Part shown: positions 33,569-42,414 of the stretch, in pieces
Numbering within the stretch: position 1 is the first letter of the stretch
Layout: each line of letters begins with the position of its first letter
Assembly (NCBI RefSeq): GCF_029210365.1
Contig: NZ_JARGES010000020.1
Span: 297,442-361,441, forward strand
Length of the DNA stretch: 64,000 bases
DNA from: Mesorhizobium sp. YIM 152430
GTDB lineage: Bacteria; Pseudomonadota; Alphaproteobacteria; Rhizobiales; Rhizobiaceae
Direction of reading: 5' to 3'
Notes under the pieces: model-generated
Databases searched by the model: none
The model's input: the letters and a program-made list of their open reading frames with translations, nothing else
Told to the model about the DNA's origin: nothing
Program-made: the position numbers and the translations under genes

Positions 33569-34645
33569 CTATGTGAGTCGTGCAGGCCGCTCAGCCCGAA
33601 TGATGCTGGGACTGAACACCATCAGGCTCAATATTTCAAACAGCACCTGCGCTCCCGCATGGGCAGTGTTCGTGGTGGAATCGTATTGCGGCGCGACTTC
33701 CACGACATCGCCGCCGACGAGGTCGACGCCCTTGAGGCCGCGCAGAAGTTCCAGCACCTCGCGCGTCGTCAGCCCGCCGACTTCCGGCGTCCCCGTTCCG
33801 GGCGCGAAGGCGGGGTCGAGGCTGTCGATGTCGAAAGAGAGATAGGTCGGCCCCTCGCCGACGATCGCGCGCGCCTTGTCGATGATCGCGGGAATGCCGA
33901 GCCGGTCGATTTCCTCGGCATGGATAACCGTCATCCCGCTTTCATAGGAAAATTCCCACAGATATTCCGCCGAGCCGCGAATGCCGATCTGGACCGTCCG
34001 CGTCGGGTCGAGCATCCCGTCGAGCACCGCGTTGCGGAACGGCCCGCCATGGTGGAACTTGGTCTGGTCGAACGATCCGCTCGTGTCGCAATGCGCGTCG
34101 ATATGGATCAGCCCGACCGGCCGGTCGCGGCCGACCGCCTTGAGGATCGGATGGGTGATCGAATGGTCGCCGCCGACCCCGAGCGGCACGACGCCCGCAT
34201 CGACCATCCGCTTCACATAGGCCTCGATGTCGTCATGGCTCTGCTCCAGCCGGTAGCGGCTGGCGAACGGCACGTCGCCGATATCGGCCACGCGCAGTTC
34301 CTGCACCGGCGCGCATTCAAGGACATGGTTGTAGGGCCCGATCCGCTCAATCGTGCGCAGCGCGCGCGGGCCGAAGCGCGACCCGTTGCGGTTGGTGACG
34401 CCCAGATCCATCGGCACGCCGTAGATGCCGACCTGCAAATCGCCGAAATCGGGCGCTGCCGGATCGATGGCACGGTGCGGCGCGGTCAGGAAGGTCGGGA
34501 TGCCGGCATAGGGGGCAAGGCGCGTACCCGATTTCGAGAAAATCTTGTCGGCCACCTTGCGGAAGCGCGGATCGGCGATGTCGCCGCCGGTGCCGTCGGC
34601 GAACTTGTCGCGCAAGGCTTCGAGTTTCATCTGGTTCCAACCCAT
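33569..34645 (-). CDS. speB: agmatinase/ureohydrolase family enzyme
   Basis: 358 residues from ATG 34645 (MGWNQMKLEA), which has AGGGAG upstream; ATG 34672 would add nine residues. The binuclear metal site is complete: GVGGDHS, HIDAHCD and SFDIDSLDPAFAPGTGTPE. Family members hydrolyse agmatine, guanidinobutyrate, related compounds or free guanidine to urea plus amine. The chain carries about 40 extra N-terminal residues compared with E. coli agmatinase, so agmatine is not certain. It is first in a minus-strand run with a polyamine-type ABC transporter, amidase and RidA-like protein, and diverges from a LysR gene. Confidence 0.88.
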   Translation of the reverse strand: MGWNQMKLEALRDKFADGTGGDIADPRFRKVADKIFSKSGTRLAPYAGIPTFLTAPHRAIDPAAPDFGDLQVGIYGVPMDLGVTNRNGSRFGPRALRTIERIGPYNHVLECAPVQELRVADIGDVPFASRYRLEQSHDDIEAYVKRMVDAGVVPLGVGGDHSITHPILKAVGRDRPVGLIHIDAHCDTSGSFDQTKFHHGGPFRNAVLDGMLDPTRTVQIGIRGSAEYLWEFSYESGMTVIHAEEIDRLGIPAIIDKARAIVGEGPTYLSFDIDSLDPAFAPGTGTPEVGGLTTREVLELLRGLKGVDLVGGDVVEVAPQYDSTTNTAHAGAQVLFEILSLMVFSPSIIRAERPARLT

Positions 34646-34714
34646 TGCCTGCTCCCTGGCCGCTGTCGTCATGCGCGCTTCGTCTTGGCAGGGTCGAATT
34701 GTTGAGCCAGCGCC

Positions 34715-34757
34715 ATTGAAAATGCAATTGATATTGTTGTAGCTCTTGTTGTGAGCT
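34715..34757. promoter_or_regulatory. inverted repeats in the speB-lysR divergent gap
   Basis: Overlapping palindromes ATTG-N6-CAAT (34715-34728) and CAAT-TGAT-ATTG (34725-34736), plus AGCTC-N7-GAGCT (34741-34757), fill the AT-rich gap. They are plausible binding sites for the LysR protein encoded next to it. Confidence 0.4.
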
Positions 34758-34780
34758 TTCTTCACATCGGAATTTGACGC

Positions 34781-35773
34781 TTGGCACCTCGCCTGCCCCC
34801 GCTCAATCCCCTGCGCGCCTTCGAGGCGGCGGCCCGCCACGGCTCGCTGACCAAGGCGGCGGCGGAACTGTCGGTGACGCATGGCGCGGTCAGCCACCAG
34901 ATAAGGGCGCTCGAATCCGCGCTCGACGTGCAATTGTTCGAGCGTGGCGGCCAGCGGTTGAAACTCACCGCCCACGGCGCCGAGCTCCTGCCTTCGGTCT
35001 CCAGCGCCTTTGCCGAGATTGCCGGTGCCACAGCCCGGCTGACGCGCCCGTCCAGCGCTGGCGCGCTCTCGGTTACCTGCGTTCCGGCGCTCCTGTCGTT
35101 CTGGCTGTTGCCGCGCCTGTCCTCCTTCACCGCGCGCTTTCCCGACATCCGCCTGACGCTCGACGCCGCCAACGATCCCGACCTGATCCATGCACCGGCG
35201 ATCGACATCTGCGTGCTCTATGGCGACGGCAACTGGACCGATTGCTGGTCGCGCCGGCTGACCGGTCTCGACCTCTTCCCGGTCGTCTCGCCCTCGCTCA
35301 TCAACAACCGGCCGATCCGCACCATCCGAGACATGAAGGAGCACATCCTGCTCCATGCCGATGACGGCCGCGAATGGCACACCTGGCTGTCGGCCGCCGA
35401 CGCGCTCGATCTGAAACGCAATGCGCAGCATCACATGTGCGACGCGCGGCTTGCCATAGAGGCGGCGATCCATGGCTATGGCGTGGCGCTCGGCGACACG
35501 GTGACGGCAAGCCGCTTCCTCGCCTCGGGCCAGCTCGTGGCACCGTTCAATCTGGCTGTGCCGGCCACCGATGCCTTCCATGTCGCCTGCCGCCCCGATC
35601 TGCGCGCCGCGCCCGTCGTCCAGGTTTTCATCGACTGGCTGACGGCGGAGTTTGCGGACATGGACGCCCGCGCCGAGCCGCAGACCGCGGCCCGCCGCAC
35701 GATCCGGCGTTCCACGCCCGCCCCGCGCAAGGCGCCGCCGGCCCGAAAACCCGCCAAATCCCGCAAGTCCTGA
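34781..35773 (+). CDS. LysR-family transcriptional regulator (GcvA-like)
   Basis: 330 residues opening with TTG 34781, the first possible start after an in-frame stop. The helix-turn-helix covers about 9-66 (LRAFEAAARHGSLTKAAAEL, then VTHGAVSHQIRALE). The effector domain follows to about 300, and the last 35 residues are a basic Arg/Lys/Pro/Ala tail, unusual for LysR proteins. It diverges from speB across a gap rich in inverted repeats, so it probably controls the guanidino/polyamine cluster; the aminotransferase starts 12 bp after its stop and may be co-transcribed. Confidence 0.88.
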   Translation: MAPRLPPLNPLRAFEAAARHGSLTKAAAELSVTHGAVSHQIRALESALDVQLFERGGQRLKLTAHGAELLPSVSSAFAEIAGATARLTRPSSAGALSVTCVPALLSFWLLPRLSSFTARFPDIRLTLDAANDPDLIHAPAIDICVLYGDGNWTDCWSRRLTGLDLFPVVSPSLINNRPIRTIRDMKEHILLHADDGREWHTWLSAADALDLKRNAQHHMCDARLAIEAAIHGYGVALGDTVTASRFLASGQLVAPFNLAVPATDAFHVACRPDLRAAPVVQVFIDWLTAEFADMDARAEPQTAARRTIRRSTPAPRKAPPARKPAKSRKS

Positions 35774-35785
35774 GACCCGCCCCGC

Positions 35786-36958
35786 ATGACGAGACCCCGC
35801 CTCAATCCGCTGATCGCCAGCCTTTCGGCCCCGCCGATCCCCGCCGTCCAGGCCTGGGGCCGCGCCTATGACGGCCGCCTCGGCCCGCTGATCGACCTTT
35901 CTCAGGCCGTGCCGGGCTATCCGCCCGAGCCGCGCATGTTGCGATGGCTGGCCGACGCCGCGGGCTCCATTTCCGCCTGCGGCTACGGCCCGATCGAAGG
36001 CGAGGACGAGTTGCGCACCAACTACGCCGCGCATCAGGTCGCGTTTTACGGCGCCCCGGTGGCAGCCGAAAACATCCACGTCACGTCAGGCTGCAACCAG
36101 GGCTTCGTCACCGCCGCCATGGCGGTTGCGGGCGTCGGCGACGCGATCCTGATGACCAATCCGTGCTATTTCAACCATGAAACGACGCTGGAAATGCTCG
36201 GCATCGCCCCGCGCTACGTCCGCTGCCACGCTGAAAACGGCTTCCTGCCGCTGGTCGCGGACGTCGCCGCCGCCATCGCGCCCGACACCCGCGCGCTGGC
36301 CATCGTCACGCCCAACAACCCGACCGGCGCGATCTACCCGCCTGCGCTTCTCTCCGACCTTCTGGCGCTCTGCCGCGACCGCGGCATCTGGCTCATCCTG
36401 GACGAGACCTATCGCGACTTCCTGCCGCTCGGCACCGAACGTCCGCACGAGCTCTTTTCCGATCCGATCTGGCAGCAAAACCTGATCGGCCTCTACTCCT
36501 TCTCCAAATCCTTCTGCATTCCCGGCCACCGCCTCGGTGCGGTGACGGCGTCGCCCTTCATGGTCGATGCCATCGCCAGGATCATGGATAACGTCCAGAT
36601 TTGCGCCCCGCGCGCGCCGCAGATCGCGGTCGCCTCGGCCATCGCGCCGCTTGCCGACTGGCGCGAAGACAACCGCGCCGAAATCGCCCGCCGCGCCGAC
36701 GCGCTGCGCGCGGCGATGGACGGCCTCGACGGCTGGACCCTCGACGCGATCGGCGCCTATTTCGCCTTCCTGCGCCATCCCTTCGACGGAAAGAGTTCAG
36801 TCGAAATCTCCGAACGCCTCGCCCGCGAAGCCGGCATCGTCACCATCCCCGGCGCCTTCTTCGGTCCCGGGAACGACCGACATCTGCGCGTGGCGTTCGC
36901 GAATGCGACGGCGGAAGTGTTGACGACGTTGCCGGAGAGGTTGCGGGCGATCGCCTGA
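35786..36958 (+). CDS. class I/II PLP-dependent aminotransferase
   Basis: 390 residues. PLP-site features: NNPTG at 177-181, DETY starting at Asp206, and the Schiff-base Lys241 in YSFSKSFCIPGHRLG; a further Arg in NDRHLRVAFAN fits the substrate carboxylate clamp. The substrate is not evident. It lies 12 bp downstream of the LysR gene and may act on amino products of the adjacent ureohydrolase cluster (inference). Confidence 0.88.
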   Translation: MTRPRLNPLIASLSAPPIPAVQAWGRAYDGRLGPLIDLSQAVPGYPPEPRMLRWLADAAGSISACGYGPIEGEDELRTNYAAHQVAFYGAPVAAENIHVTSGCNQGFVTAAMAVAGVGDAILMTNPCYFNHETTLEMLGIAPRYVRCHAENGFLPLVADVAAAIAPDTRALAIVTPNNPTGAIYPPALLSDLLALCRDRGIWLILDETYRDFLPLGTERPHELFSDPIWQQNLIGLYSFSKSFCIPGHRLGAVTASPFMVDAIARIMDNVQICAPRAPQIAVASAIAPLADWREDNRAEIARRADALRAAMDGLDGWTLDAIGAYFAFLRHPFDGKSSVEISERLAREAGIVTIPGAFFGPGNDRHLRVAFANATAEVLTTLPERLRAIA

Positions 36959-36976
36959 AGCGTTGACGCTTGCAGG

Positions 36977-37858
36977 CTACGAAAACAGCCCCCGATCCCG
37001 CTCCACCGCCTGCGCAATAAACCCTGCGACGGCCTGTATCCGCCGCACCGGCCGCACCGACTCGTGATAGACCAGCCAATACGCCCGCCGGATCGGCTTG
37101 ATCGCCTCCACCAGCACCAGTTCCGGGTGCTTGCGCGCGATGAACGAGTGCAAAATCCCAACGCCCGCACCTGCGCGGACCGCCTCCACCTGCCCCAGCG
37201 CCGACGACACCGAGAATCGCGCCTCCCATTGCGGATGGAACTGCCGCGAATAATCGAGCGACGGGCTGACGATCAGATCCGGCACATAGCCGATCAGCCG
37301 GTGGCACGGCAGGTCGTCGGTCGATTGTGGCAGGCCGTGCGCTTCGGCATAGGCGCGCGAGACGTAGAGCGCGAGCGTGTAGTCGACGAGCTTCGCCGCC
37401 ACCAGCCGACCCTCCGTCGGACGATCCACGGTGATCGCGATGTCCGCCTCGTGCCGCGACAGCGAAAACGAGCGCGGCACCGGCACGAGTTGCAAATCGA
37501 GATCGGCATGAAGCGCGGAGAATTCCGGCAGCCGCCCCGCGAGATAGGCGACGCCGAACCCGTCCGGCGCGCCGATCCGCACCGTGCCGGCCAGCGCCGT
37601 TCCCTCGCCCGCGACTTCCGCGCGCGCGGCGATCATGTCGGCTTCCATCCGCTCGGCGACCTCAAGGAAACGCTCGCCCTCCGGCGTCAGTTCGCAGCCC
37701 GTCGTCAGCCGGTTGAGGAGCTTCGCGCCGAGCGCGGATTCCAGCGCCACCATGCGCCGCGAAACGGTCGCGTGGTTGAGTCCGAGCCGCTTGCCTGCGC
37801 CCAGGATCTGGCCTGAGCGCGCGACCGCCAGAAACACGCGCATGTCGTCCCAGTTCAT
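36977..37858 (-). CDS. LysR-family transcriptional regulator
   Basis: 293 residues from ATG 37858. The N-terminal winged helix-turn-helix is at 1-60 (MRVFLAVARSGQILGAGKRL, NHATVSRRMVALE), and the C-terminal effector domain has the family GVGILHSFIA loop. It diverges from mmsA across 160 bp that contain two GCGTTGCA sequences (possible half-sites), so mmsA is its likely target. Confidence 0.88.
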   Translation of the reverse strand: MNWDDMRVFLAVARSGQILGAGKRLGLNHATVSRRMVALESALGAKLLNRLTTGCELTPEGERFLEVAERMEADMIAARAEVAGEGTALAGTVRIGAPDGFGVAYLAGRLPEFSALHADLDLQLVPVPRSFSLSRHEADIAITVDRPTEGRLVAAKLVDYTLALYVSRAYAEAHGLPQSTDDLPCHRLIGYVPDLIVSPSLDYSRQFHPQWEARFSVSSALGQVEAVRAGAGVGILHSFIARKHPELVLVEAIKPIRRAYWLVYHESVRPVRRIQAVAGFIAQAVERDRGLFS

Positions 37859-38018
37859 GGAAATCTCCTCCCCCGTCTCCCATACCGCGTTGCACCATTT
37901 CGCGCACCTTCTTTCTCGTTCATCGATCCTTGCACAGCGGCTTGCGCCCGCTTGGCGTTGCATTGCCGCCGCCATGCGCAGAAGATGCCGTCAAACCGAT
38001 AAGCTTAGGGAGATCCTC

Positions 38019-39515
38019 ATGATCGAGGTCGGACATTTCATCGGCGGCAAGCGCGTCGCCGGCAAGAGCGGTCGCAACGCGGACATCATGCAGCCCATGG
38101 ACGGCTCGGTGCGCGGCAAGGTCGCGCTCGCCTCGCGCGAGGAACTGCGCGAAGCGGTCGAGAACGCGAAAGAGGCGCAGATCGGCTGGGCCGCGACCAA
38201 CCCGCAGCGCCGCGTGCGCGTCCTGATGAAGTTCCTCGAACTCGTCCAGAACGAGTATGACGAACTGGCCGAAATGCTCGCCCGCGAGCACGGCAAGACC
38301 ATTCCCGACGCCAAGGGCGACATCCAGCGCGGCCTCGAGGTGATCGAAGTCTGTATCGGCGCGCCGCACCTGATGAAGGGCGAATACACCGACGGCGCCG
38401 GCCCCGGCATCGACGTCTATTCGCTGCGCCAGCCGCTCGGCGTCGTCGCCGGCATCACGCCCTTCAACTTCCCCGCCATGATCCCGCTGTGGAAGATCGG
38501 CCCGGCGATTTCCGCCGGCAATTCCTTCATCCTGAAGCCATCCGAGCGCGATCCGTCCGTGCCGATGCGCATCGCCGAACTCTTCATCGAGGCGGGCCTG
38601 CCGGCCGGCGTCCTCAACGTCGTCAATGGCGACAAGGACGTCGTCGACGGCATTCTCGACGATCCGGACGTCAAGGCCGTGGGCTTCGTCGGCTCGACGC
38701 CGATCGCGCAATACATCTATTCGCGCGCGACCGCGAACGGCAAGCGCGCCCAGTGCTTCGGCGGCGCCAAGAACCACATGATCATCATGCCCGATGCCGA
38801 CATGGACCAGACGGTCGACGCCCTGATCGGCGCCGGCTACGGCTCGGCCGGCGAGCGCTGCATGGCGATCTCGGTCGCCGTCCCGGTCGGCAAGGAAACC
38901 GCCGACCGTCTCGTCGAAAAGCTCATCCCCCGCGTCGAGGCGCTGAAGATAGGCTCCTCGCTCGACGCCTCGGCCGATTTCGGCCCGGTGGTGACGGCCG
39001 AAGCCCTCGCCCGCATCAAGTCCTATGTCGACGGCGGCGTGAAGGAAGGCGCCAAGCTCGTCGTCGACGGCCGCGACTTCAAGATGCAGGGCTACGAGAA
39101 CGGCTACTACATGGCCGGCTGCCTGTTCGATGACGTCACGCCGGACATGAAGATCTACAAGGAAGAGATCTTCGGCCCCGTCCTCTCGGTCGTGCGCGCC
39201 AACAATTACGAGGACGCGCTGCGCCTGCCGAACGAGCACGAATACGGCAACGGCGTCTCGATCTTCACCCGCGACGGCGACGCCGCCCGCGACTTCGCCG
39301 CCCGCGTCCAGGTCGGCATGGTCGGCGTCAACGTCCCGATCCCGGTTCCGATCGCCTACTACACCTTCGGCGGCTGGAAGGCGTCCGGCTTCGGCGACCT
39401 GAATCAGCACGGCCCCGACGCCTTCCGCTTCTACACCAAGACCAAGACCGTCACCTCCCGCTGGCCGTCGGGCATCAAGGACGGCGCGGAATTCGTCATC
39501 CCGACGATGAACTAG
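38019..39515 (+). CDS. mmsA: CoA-acylating (methyl)malonate-semialdehyde dehydrogenase
   Basis: 498 residues from ATG 38019, with AGGGAG upstream. ALDH-superfamily features: GVVAGITPFNFPAMIPLW, KPSERDPSVP, VGFVGSTPIAQYIY and the catalytic Cys281 in GSAGERCMAISVAV; PIPVPIAYYTFGGWKASGFGD is typical of MmsA. The enzyme turns methylmalonate semialdehyde (valine, inositol) or malonate semialdehyde (beta-alanine) into propionyl-CoA or acetyl-CoA. The divergent LysR gene probably regulates it. A terminator lies about 80 bp downstream. Confidence 0.94.
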   Translation: MIEVGHFIGGKRVAGKSGRNADIMQPMDGSVRGKVALASREELREAVENAKEAQIGWAATNPQRRVRVLMKFLELVQNEYDELAEMLAREHGKTIPDAKGDIQRGLEVIEVCIGAPHLMKGEYTDGAGPGIDVYSLRQPLGVVAGITPFNFPAMIPLWKIGPAISAGNSFILKPSERDPSVPMRIAELFIEAGLPAGVLNVVNGDKDVVDGILDDPDVKAVGFVGSTPIAQYIYSRATANGKRAQCFGGAKNHMIIMPDADMDQTVDALIGAGYGSAGERCMAISVAVPVGKETADRLVEKLIPRVEALKIGSSLDASADFGPVVTAEALARIKSYVDGGVKEGAKLVVDGRDFKMQGYENGYYMAGCLFDDVTPDMKIYKEEIFGPVLSVVRANNYEDALRLPNEHEYGNGVSIFTRDGDAARDFAARVQVGMVGVNVPIPVPIAYYTFGGWKASGFGDLNQHGPDAFRFYTKTKTVTSRWPSGIKDGAEFVIPTMN

Positions 39516-39529
39516 AACGACGCCCTTTC

Positions 39530-39552
39530 CTCTCCCCCGGGCAGGGGGAGAG
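39530..39552. repeat. G/C-rich intergenic palindrome of rhizobial type
   Basis: CTCTCCCCC and GGGGGAGAG are exact inverted repeats around GGGCA, followed by a GGGGGTGCTTCC tail. A related palindrome (TCCCTCCCC-ACAAG-GGGGAGGGA) is at 63976-63998. Both are in 3' flanks of genes. Confidence 0.6.
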
Positions 39553-39597
39553 GTGGCCCGCAGGGCCGGAGTGGGGGTGCTTCCTCAATCAAGACGA

Positions 39598-39626
39598 ACG
39601 GGCGCCCCCCAGCGGCGCCCGTTTTT
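39598..39626 (+). terminator. intrinsic terminator downstream of mmsA
   Basis: ACGGGCGCC and GGCGCCCGT pair around CCCCAGC and run into TTTTT. Confidence 0.88.
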
Positions 39627-39793
39627 CGTCGTCGCGCACATTACGCAACGTCACGGAGTCGTGATGGAACGGATATACTTCCTCAACTCTTGTTCCCCCG
39701 AAAGCCGCCGAGAGCGGCAAGGATTTTCCAGGTCGGGCAGGGCAGTTTTGTAAATCGTCTTACCCCGCTGGCCGAAACGCAGGAGGTGCTCCG

Positions 39794-40180
39794 ATGGCAC
39801 GCACGGCTCTTATCGTCTCAGCGGCGGCGGCAACGATGGTCCTGGCCGCTCTTCCTTTCGCCTCGGCCACCAGCCCGAATGCCGACATGGCGGCGATCCA
39901 GCCCGAAACTCCGGCCGTCGAGACGCCGGCGCTCAACGCCAACATGCTGTCGATGAACATGTGCTCGGAGCGCGCCAACATCGTGACCGAGCTCGAGCAG
40001 CACTTCAACGAAAGCGCCACCGCCGTCGGCATGGTCGATAACAGCGCGGTCGTCGAGGTCTTCGTTTCCGACAGCGGCTCGTGGACGATCCTGGCCACCG
40101 GCACGGATGGCAAGAGCTGCATCATCTCGGCCGGCGAAGGCTGGGAATCGACGCAGATGGTTCGCGGCGCGGACGCCTGA
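39794..40180 (+). CDS. small exported protein of unknown function
   Basis: 128 residues. Excellent ribosome site AGGAGGTG before ATG 39794. A signal peptide (about 1-25, ending ASA) is followed by a 20-residue Pro/Ala linker and a compact domain with CSERANIVTELEQHF, SAVVEVFVSDSGSWTIL and GKSCIISAGEGWE. The two cysteines (CSER and GKSC) could form a disulfide. Small periplasmic proteins with this SGSWTI...SCI..GE.W pattern occur in many alphaproteobacteria without known function. It stands alone between two terminators. Confidence 0.8.
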   Translation: MARTALIVSAAAATMVLAALPFASATSPNADMAAIQPETPAVETPALNANMLSMNMCSERANIVTELEQHFNESATAVGMVDNSAVVEVFVSDSGSWTILATGTDGKSCIISAGEGWESTQMVRGADA

Positions 40181-40214
40181 TCGCCAGCGGCTGCTTTAAC
40201 GCAACCAGGCAACA

Positions 40215-40241
40215 AAAAAGCCGGGCATTGCCCGGCTTTTT
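40215..40241. terminator. bidirectional terminator between the exported protein and rpmF
   Basis: AAAAAGCCGGGC and GCCCGGCTTTTT are perfect inverted repeats around ATT, with A- and T-runs on both sides, serving both convergent genes. Confidence 0.95.
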
Positions 40242-40259
40242 CGCGTTTGTCGGAAAGCT

Positions 40260-40442
40260 TCAGCCTTCCTTCGGTGTCAGCACCTGGCGGCCGCGATACA
40301 TTCCCGTCTTCAGATCGATGTGGTGCGGGCGGCGCATTTCGCCGGAATTCTTGTCTTCGGTGAAAGTCGGGGACTTCAGCGCATCTGCCGAGCGGCGCAT
40401 ACCGCGCTTCGAGGGCGAAGTTTTCCTTTTGGGTACAGCCAT
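40260..40442 (-). CDS. rpmF: 50S ribosomal protein L32
   Basis: 60 residues beginning [20 protein letters not shown], the invariant L32 start. Followed by [30 protein letters not shown], the alphaproteobacterial form without zinc-binding cysteines. It is a late-assembling large-subunit protein. It sits 152 bp downstream of mtgA on the same strand. Confidence 0.97.
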   Translation of the reverse strand: MAVPKRKTSPSKRGMRRSADALKSPTFTEDKNSGEMRRPHHIDLKTGMYRGRQVLTPKEG

Positions 40443-40594
40443 TTGTCCTGCTCCGGATAATCGATCGACGACCTGCGCAACCCCAATGGGGCCAGCAACG
40501 GGCCTGATTTTGTGAAAGGTTGCGGTGCCTATACACGGCCCGCCATCGCTTGACCAGACTCAAGCCTCGAATTTTTTACCCGTCACGATGCCAG

Positions 40595-41356
40595 TCAGCG
40601 CAGGCAGGAGACATAGGCGCCGGCCTGGTTGGCCCGTGCCTCGATCGTGCCGGCCAGTCGGGAGAGCCCTTGCCCCGGATTGGCCGGGTCGCGATGACGC
40701 GGATTGGGCAGCGTCACGGCAAGAAGCGCCGCCTGGCGGGCCGACAGATCCTGCGCGGAGCGGCCGAAATGGTGTTGCGCCGCGGCCTCCACGCCATAGA
40801 TGTTCGGTCCCCATTCGGCGATGTTCAAATAGATTTCCATGATCCGCCGCTTCGGCAGCACCGCGTCGAGATAGAGCGACAGCGGCACCTCGATGCCCTT
40901 CCGGATCATGGAGCGCCCATGCCACAGGAAAAGGTTCTTCGCCGTCTGCATGGTGATGGTCGAGGCCCCGCGCGTGCGCTCGCCCGACATCGCATCCTCG
41001 ATCACCGCATTGAGCGCCGGCCAGTCGACGCCCTTATGCGCACAGAACTGCCCGTCCTCCGACATCATCACCGAATGGATGATGGCCGTTCCCATCTGGT
41101 CGATCGGCACCCAGCGCCGGTCATAGCCCTGCAACGTCACCGCGTCGCGCATCATCAGCGTCGACGGCGCCGGAACGGCCGGCAGGCGGTAGAGAAGCGT
41201 CAGCGCCAGCGGCAGCAGCGCCAGGATGACGAGCGCACCCAGCACCCGCCCGACCCAGCGCAGGCCCGAGCGGCGCTTGCGGCGCGGCTTCAAAAGCGCC
41301 AAGGCTTCCGGCCTTTCGGTCCTGCGCGGTTCGACCTCGATTGCAGGCTCGTCCAC
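40595..41356 (-). CDS. mtgA: monofunctional peptidoglycan glycosyltransferase
   Basis: 253 residues. A basic N-terminus and a single membrane anchor (about 34-57) precede the GT51 domain. Catalytic Glu100 is in [16 protein letters not shown], and further motifs are [17 protein letters not shown] and [20 protein letters not shown]. It polymerises lipid II glycan chains in the periplasm and has no transpeptidase domain. It diverges from the prenyl synthase gene. Confidence 0.94.
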   Translation of the reverse strand: MDEPAIEVEPRRTERPEALALLKPRRKRRSGLRWVGRVLGALVILALLPLALTLLYRLPAVPAPSTLMMRDAVTLQGYDRRWVPIDQMGTAIIHSVMMSEDGQFCAHKGVDWPALNAVIEDAMSGERTRGASTITMQTAKNLFLWHGRSMIRKGIEVPLSLYLDAVLPKRRIMEIYLNIAEWGPNIYGVEAAAQHHFGRSAQDLSARQAALLAVTLPNPRHRDPANPGQGLSRLAGTIEARANQAGAYVSCLR

Positions 41357-41492
41357 CCGTCTCTTCCATGTTCCGACACGTCCACCCGTCTAGCGGCTCG
41401 CGTCCCCCCGCGCAATGATAGGGCGGCTTTCCTGCAAGATCGCAGCGCCGATATCGCTTGACCGAACCGCGCGCAGAGGCGATTGCGAAGCT

Positions 41493-42410
41493 ATGCAAGA
41501 CCAAAGCCCGATCGACTTCGAAACCCTGCTCGCCGGCGCCGCAATGCGTGTCGAGACCATGCTGGATGCGCTCCTGTCGCGCGTGCCTATCGCCGGCGAG
41601 ATCGCCCGGCCCGAACGTCTCGTCGCCGCCATGCGCCACGGCGTCCTCAATGGCGGCAAGCGACTTCGCCCTTTCCTCGTCCTCGAAAGCGCCGCGCTCT
41701 TCGGCGCCGACGGCGCGGCGGTCCTGCGCGTCGCCGCCGCGCTCGAATGCATCCATTCCTATTCGCTCGTCCATGACGACCTGCCGGCAATGGACGACGA
41801 CGATTTGCGGCGCGGCCAGCCGACCGTCCACAAGGCGTTCGACGAGGCCGCCGCGATTCTCGCCGGCGACGCGCTTTTGACCCTCGCTTTCGACATCATC
41901 GCCGACCCGGCGACGGAACTGGGCGCAAACGCGCGCATCGCGCTCATCGGCAAGCTCGCCCGGGCGGCCGGGATCGGCGGCATGGTGGGCGGGCAGGCCC
42001 TGGACCTCGCCGCCGAGCGCGATGCGCCCGACGAGGCCGGCATCATTCGTCTCCAGGCGATGAAGACCGGAGCGCTGATCCGTTTCGCCTGCGAGGCTGG
42101 CGCAATCGCCGCCGGTGCGGCGCGGGCCGATGTCGAGCGCCTGGCCGAGTTCGGCTCGGCCATCGGCCTCGCCTTCCAGCTCGCCGACGATCTTCTCGAC
42201 CACACCTCGACGCCCGAGGCGATGGGCAAGGCGACCGGCAAGGACGCAGCCGCCGGCAAGGCGACGCTGGTCGCGCTGCACGGCGAGGACTGGGCGCGGC
42301 GTCAGTTGCACGGGCTGGTCGCGCAGGCAGGCGACCTTCTCGCACCCTATGGCGAACGTGCGGCAATCCTGATGGCGACGGCGCGATTCGTGGCCGAGCG
42401 GGAGCGGTAG
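41493..42410 (+). CDS. ispA: short-chain polyprenyl diphosphate synthase (farnesyl-PP synthase type)
   Basis: 305 residues from ATG 41493. First aspartate motif DDLPAMD (Asp95, Asp96, Asp101) in SLVHDDLPAMDDDDLRRG, second motif DDLLD (Asp232, Asp233, Asp236), and GGKRLRP for diphosphate binding. It condenses IPP with DMAPP/GPP, giving farnesyl- or geranylgeranyl-PP for quinones, hopanoids and undecaprenyl-PP. Chain length cannot be read off with confidence. No xseB or dxs gene is adjacent, unlike in many relatives. Confidence 0.9.
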   Translation: MQDQSPIDFETLLAGAAMRVETMLDALLSRVPIAGEIARPERLVAAMRHGVLNGGKRLRPFLVLESAALFGADGAAVLRVAAALECIHSYSLVHDDLPAMDDDDLRRGQPTVHKAFDEAAAILAGDALLTLAFDIIADPATELGANARIALIGKLARAAGIGGMVGGQALDLAAERDAPDEAGIIRLQAMKTGALIRFACEAGAIAAGAARADVERLAEFGSAIGLAFQLADDLLDHTSTPEAMGKATGKDAAAGKATLVALHGEDWARRQLHGLVAQAGDLLAPYGERAAILMATARFVAERER

Positions 42411-42414
42411 CGCG

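Noticed and set aside
34646..36079. A 478-codon upstream extension of the speB frame, antisense to lysR and the aminotransferase
   Set aside because: Both plus-strand genes have intact family motifs; the ureohydrolase has a good start at 34645.
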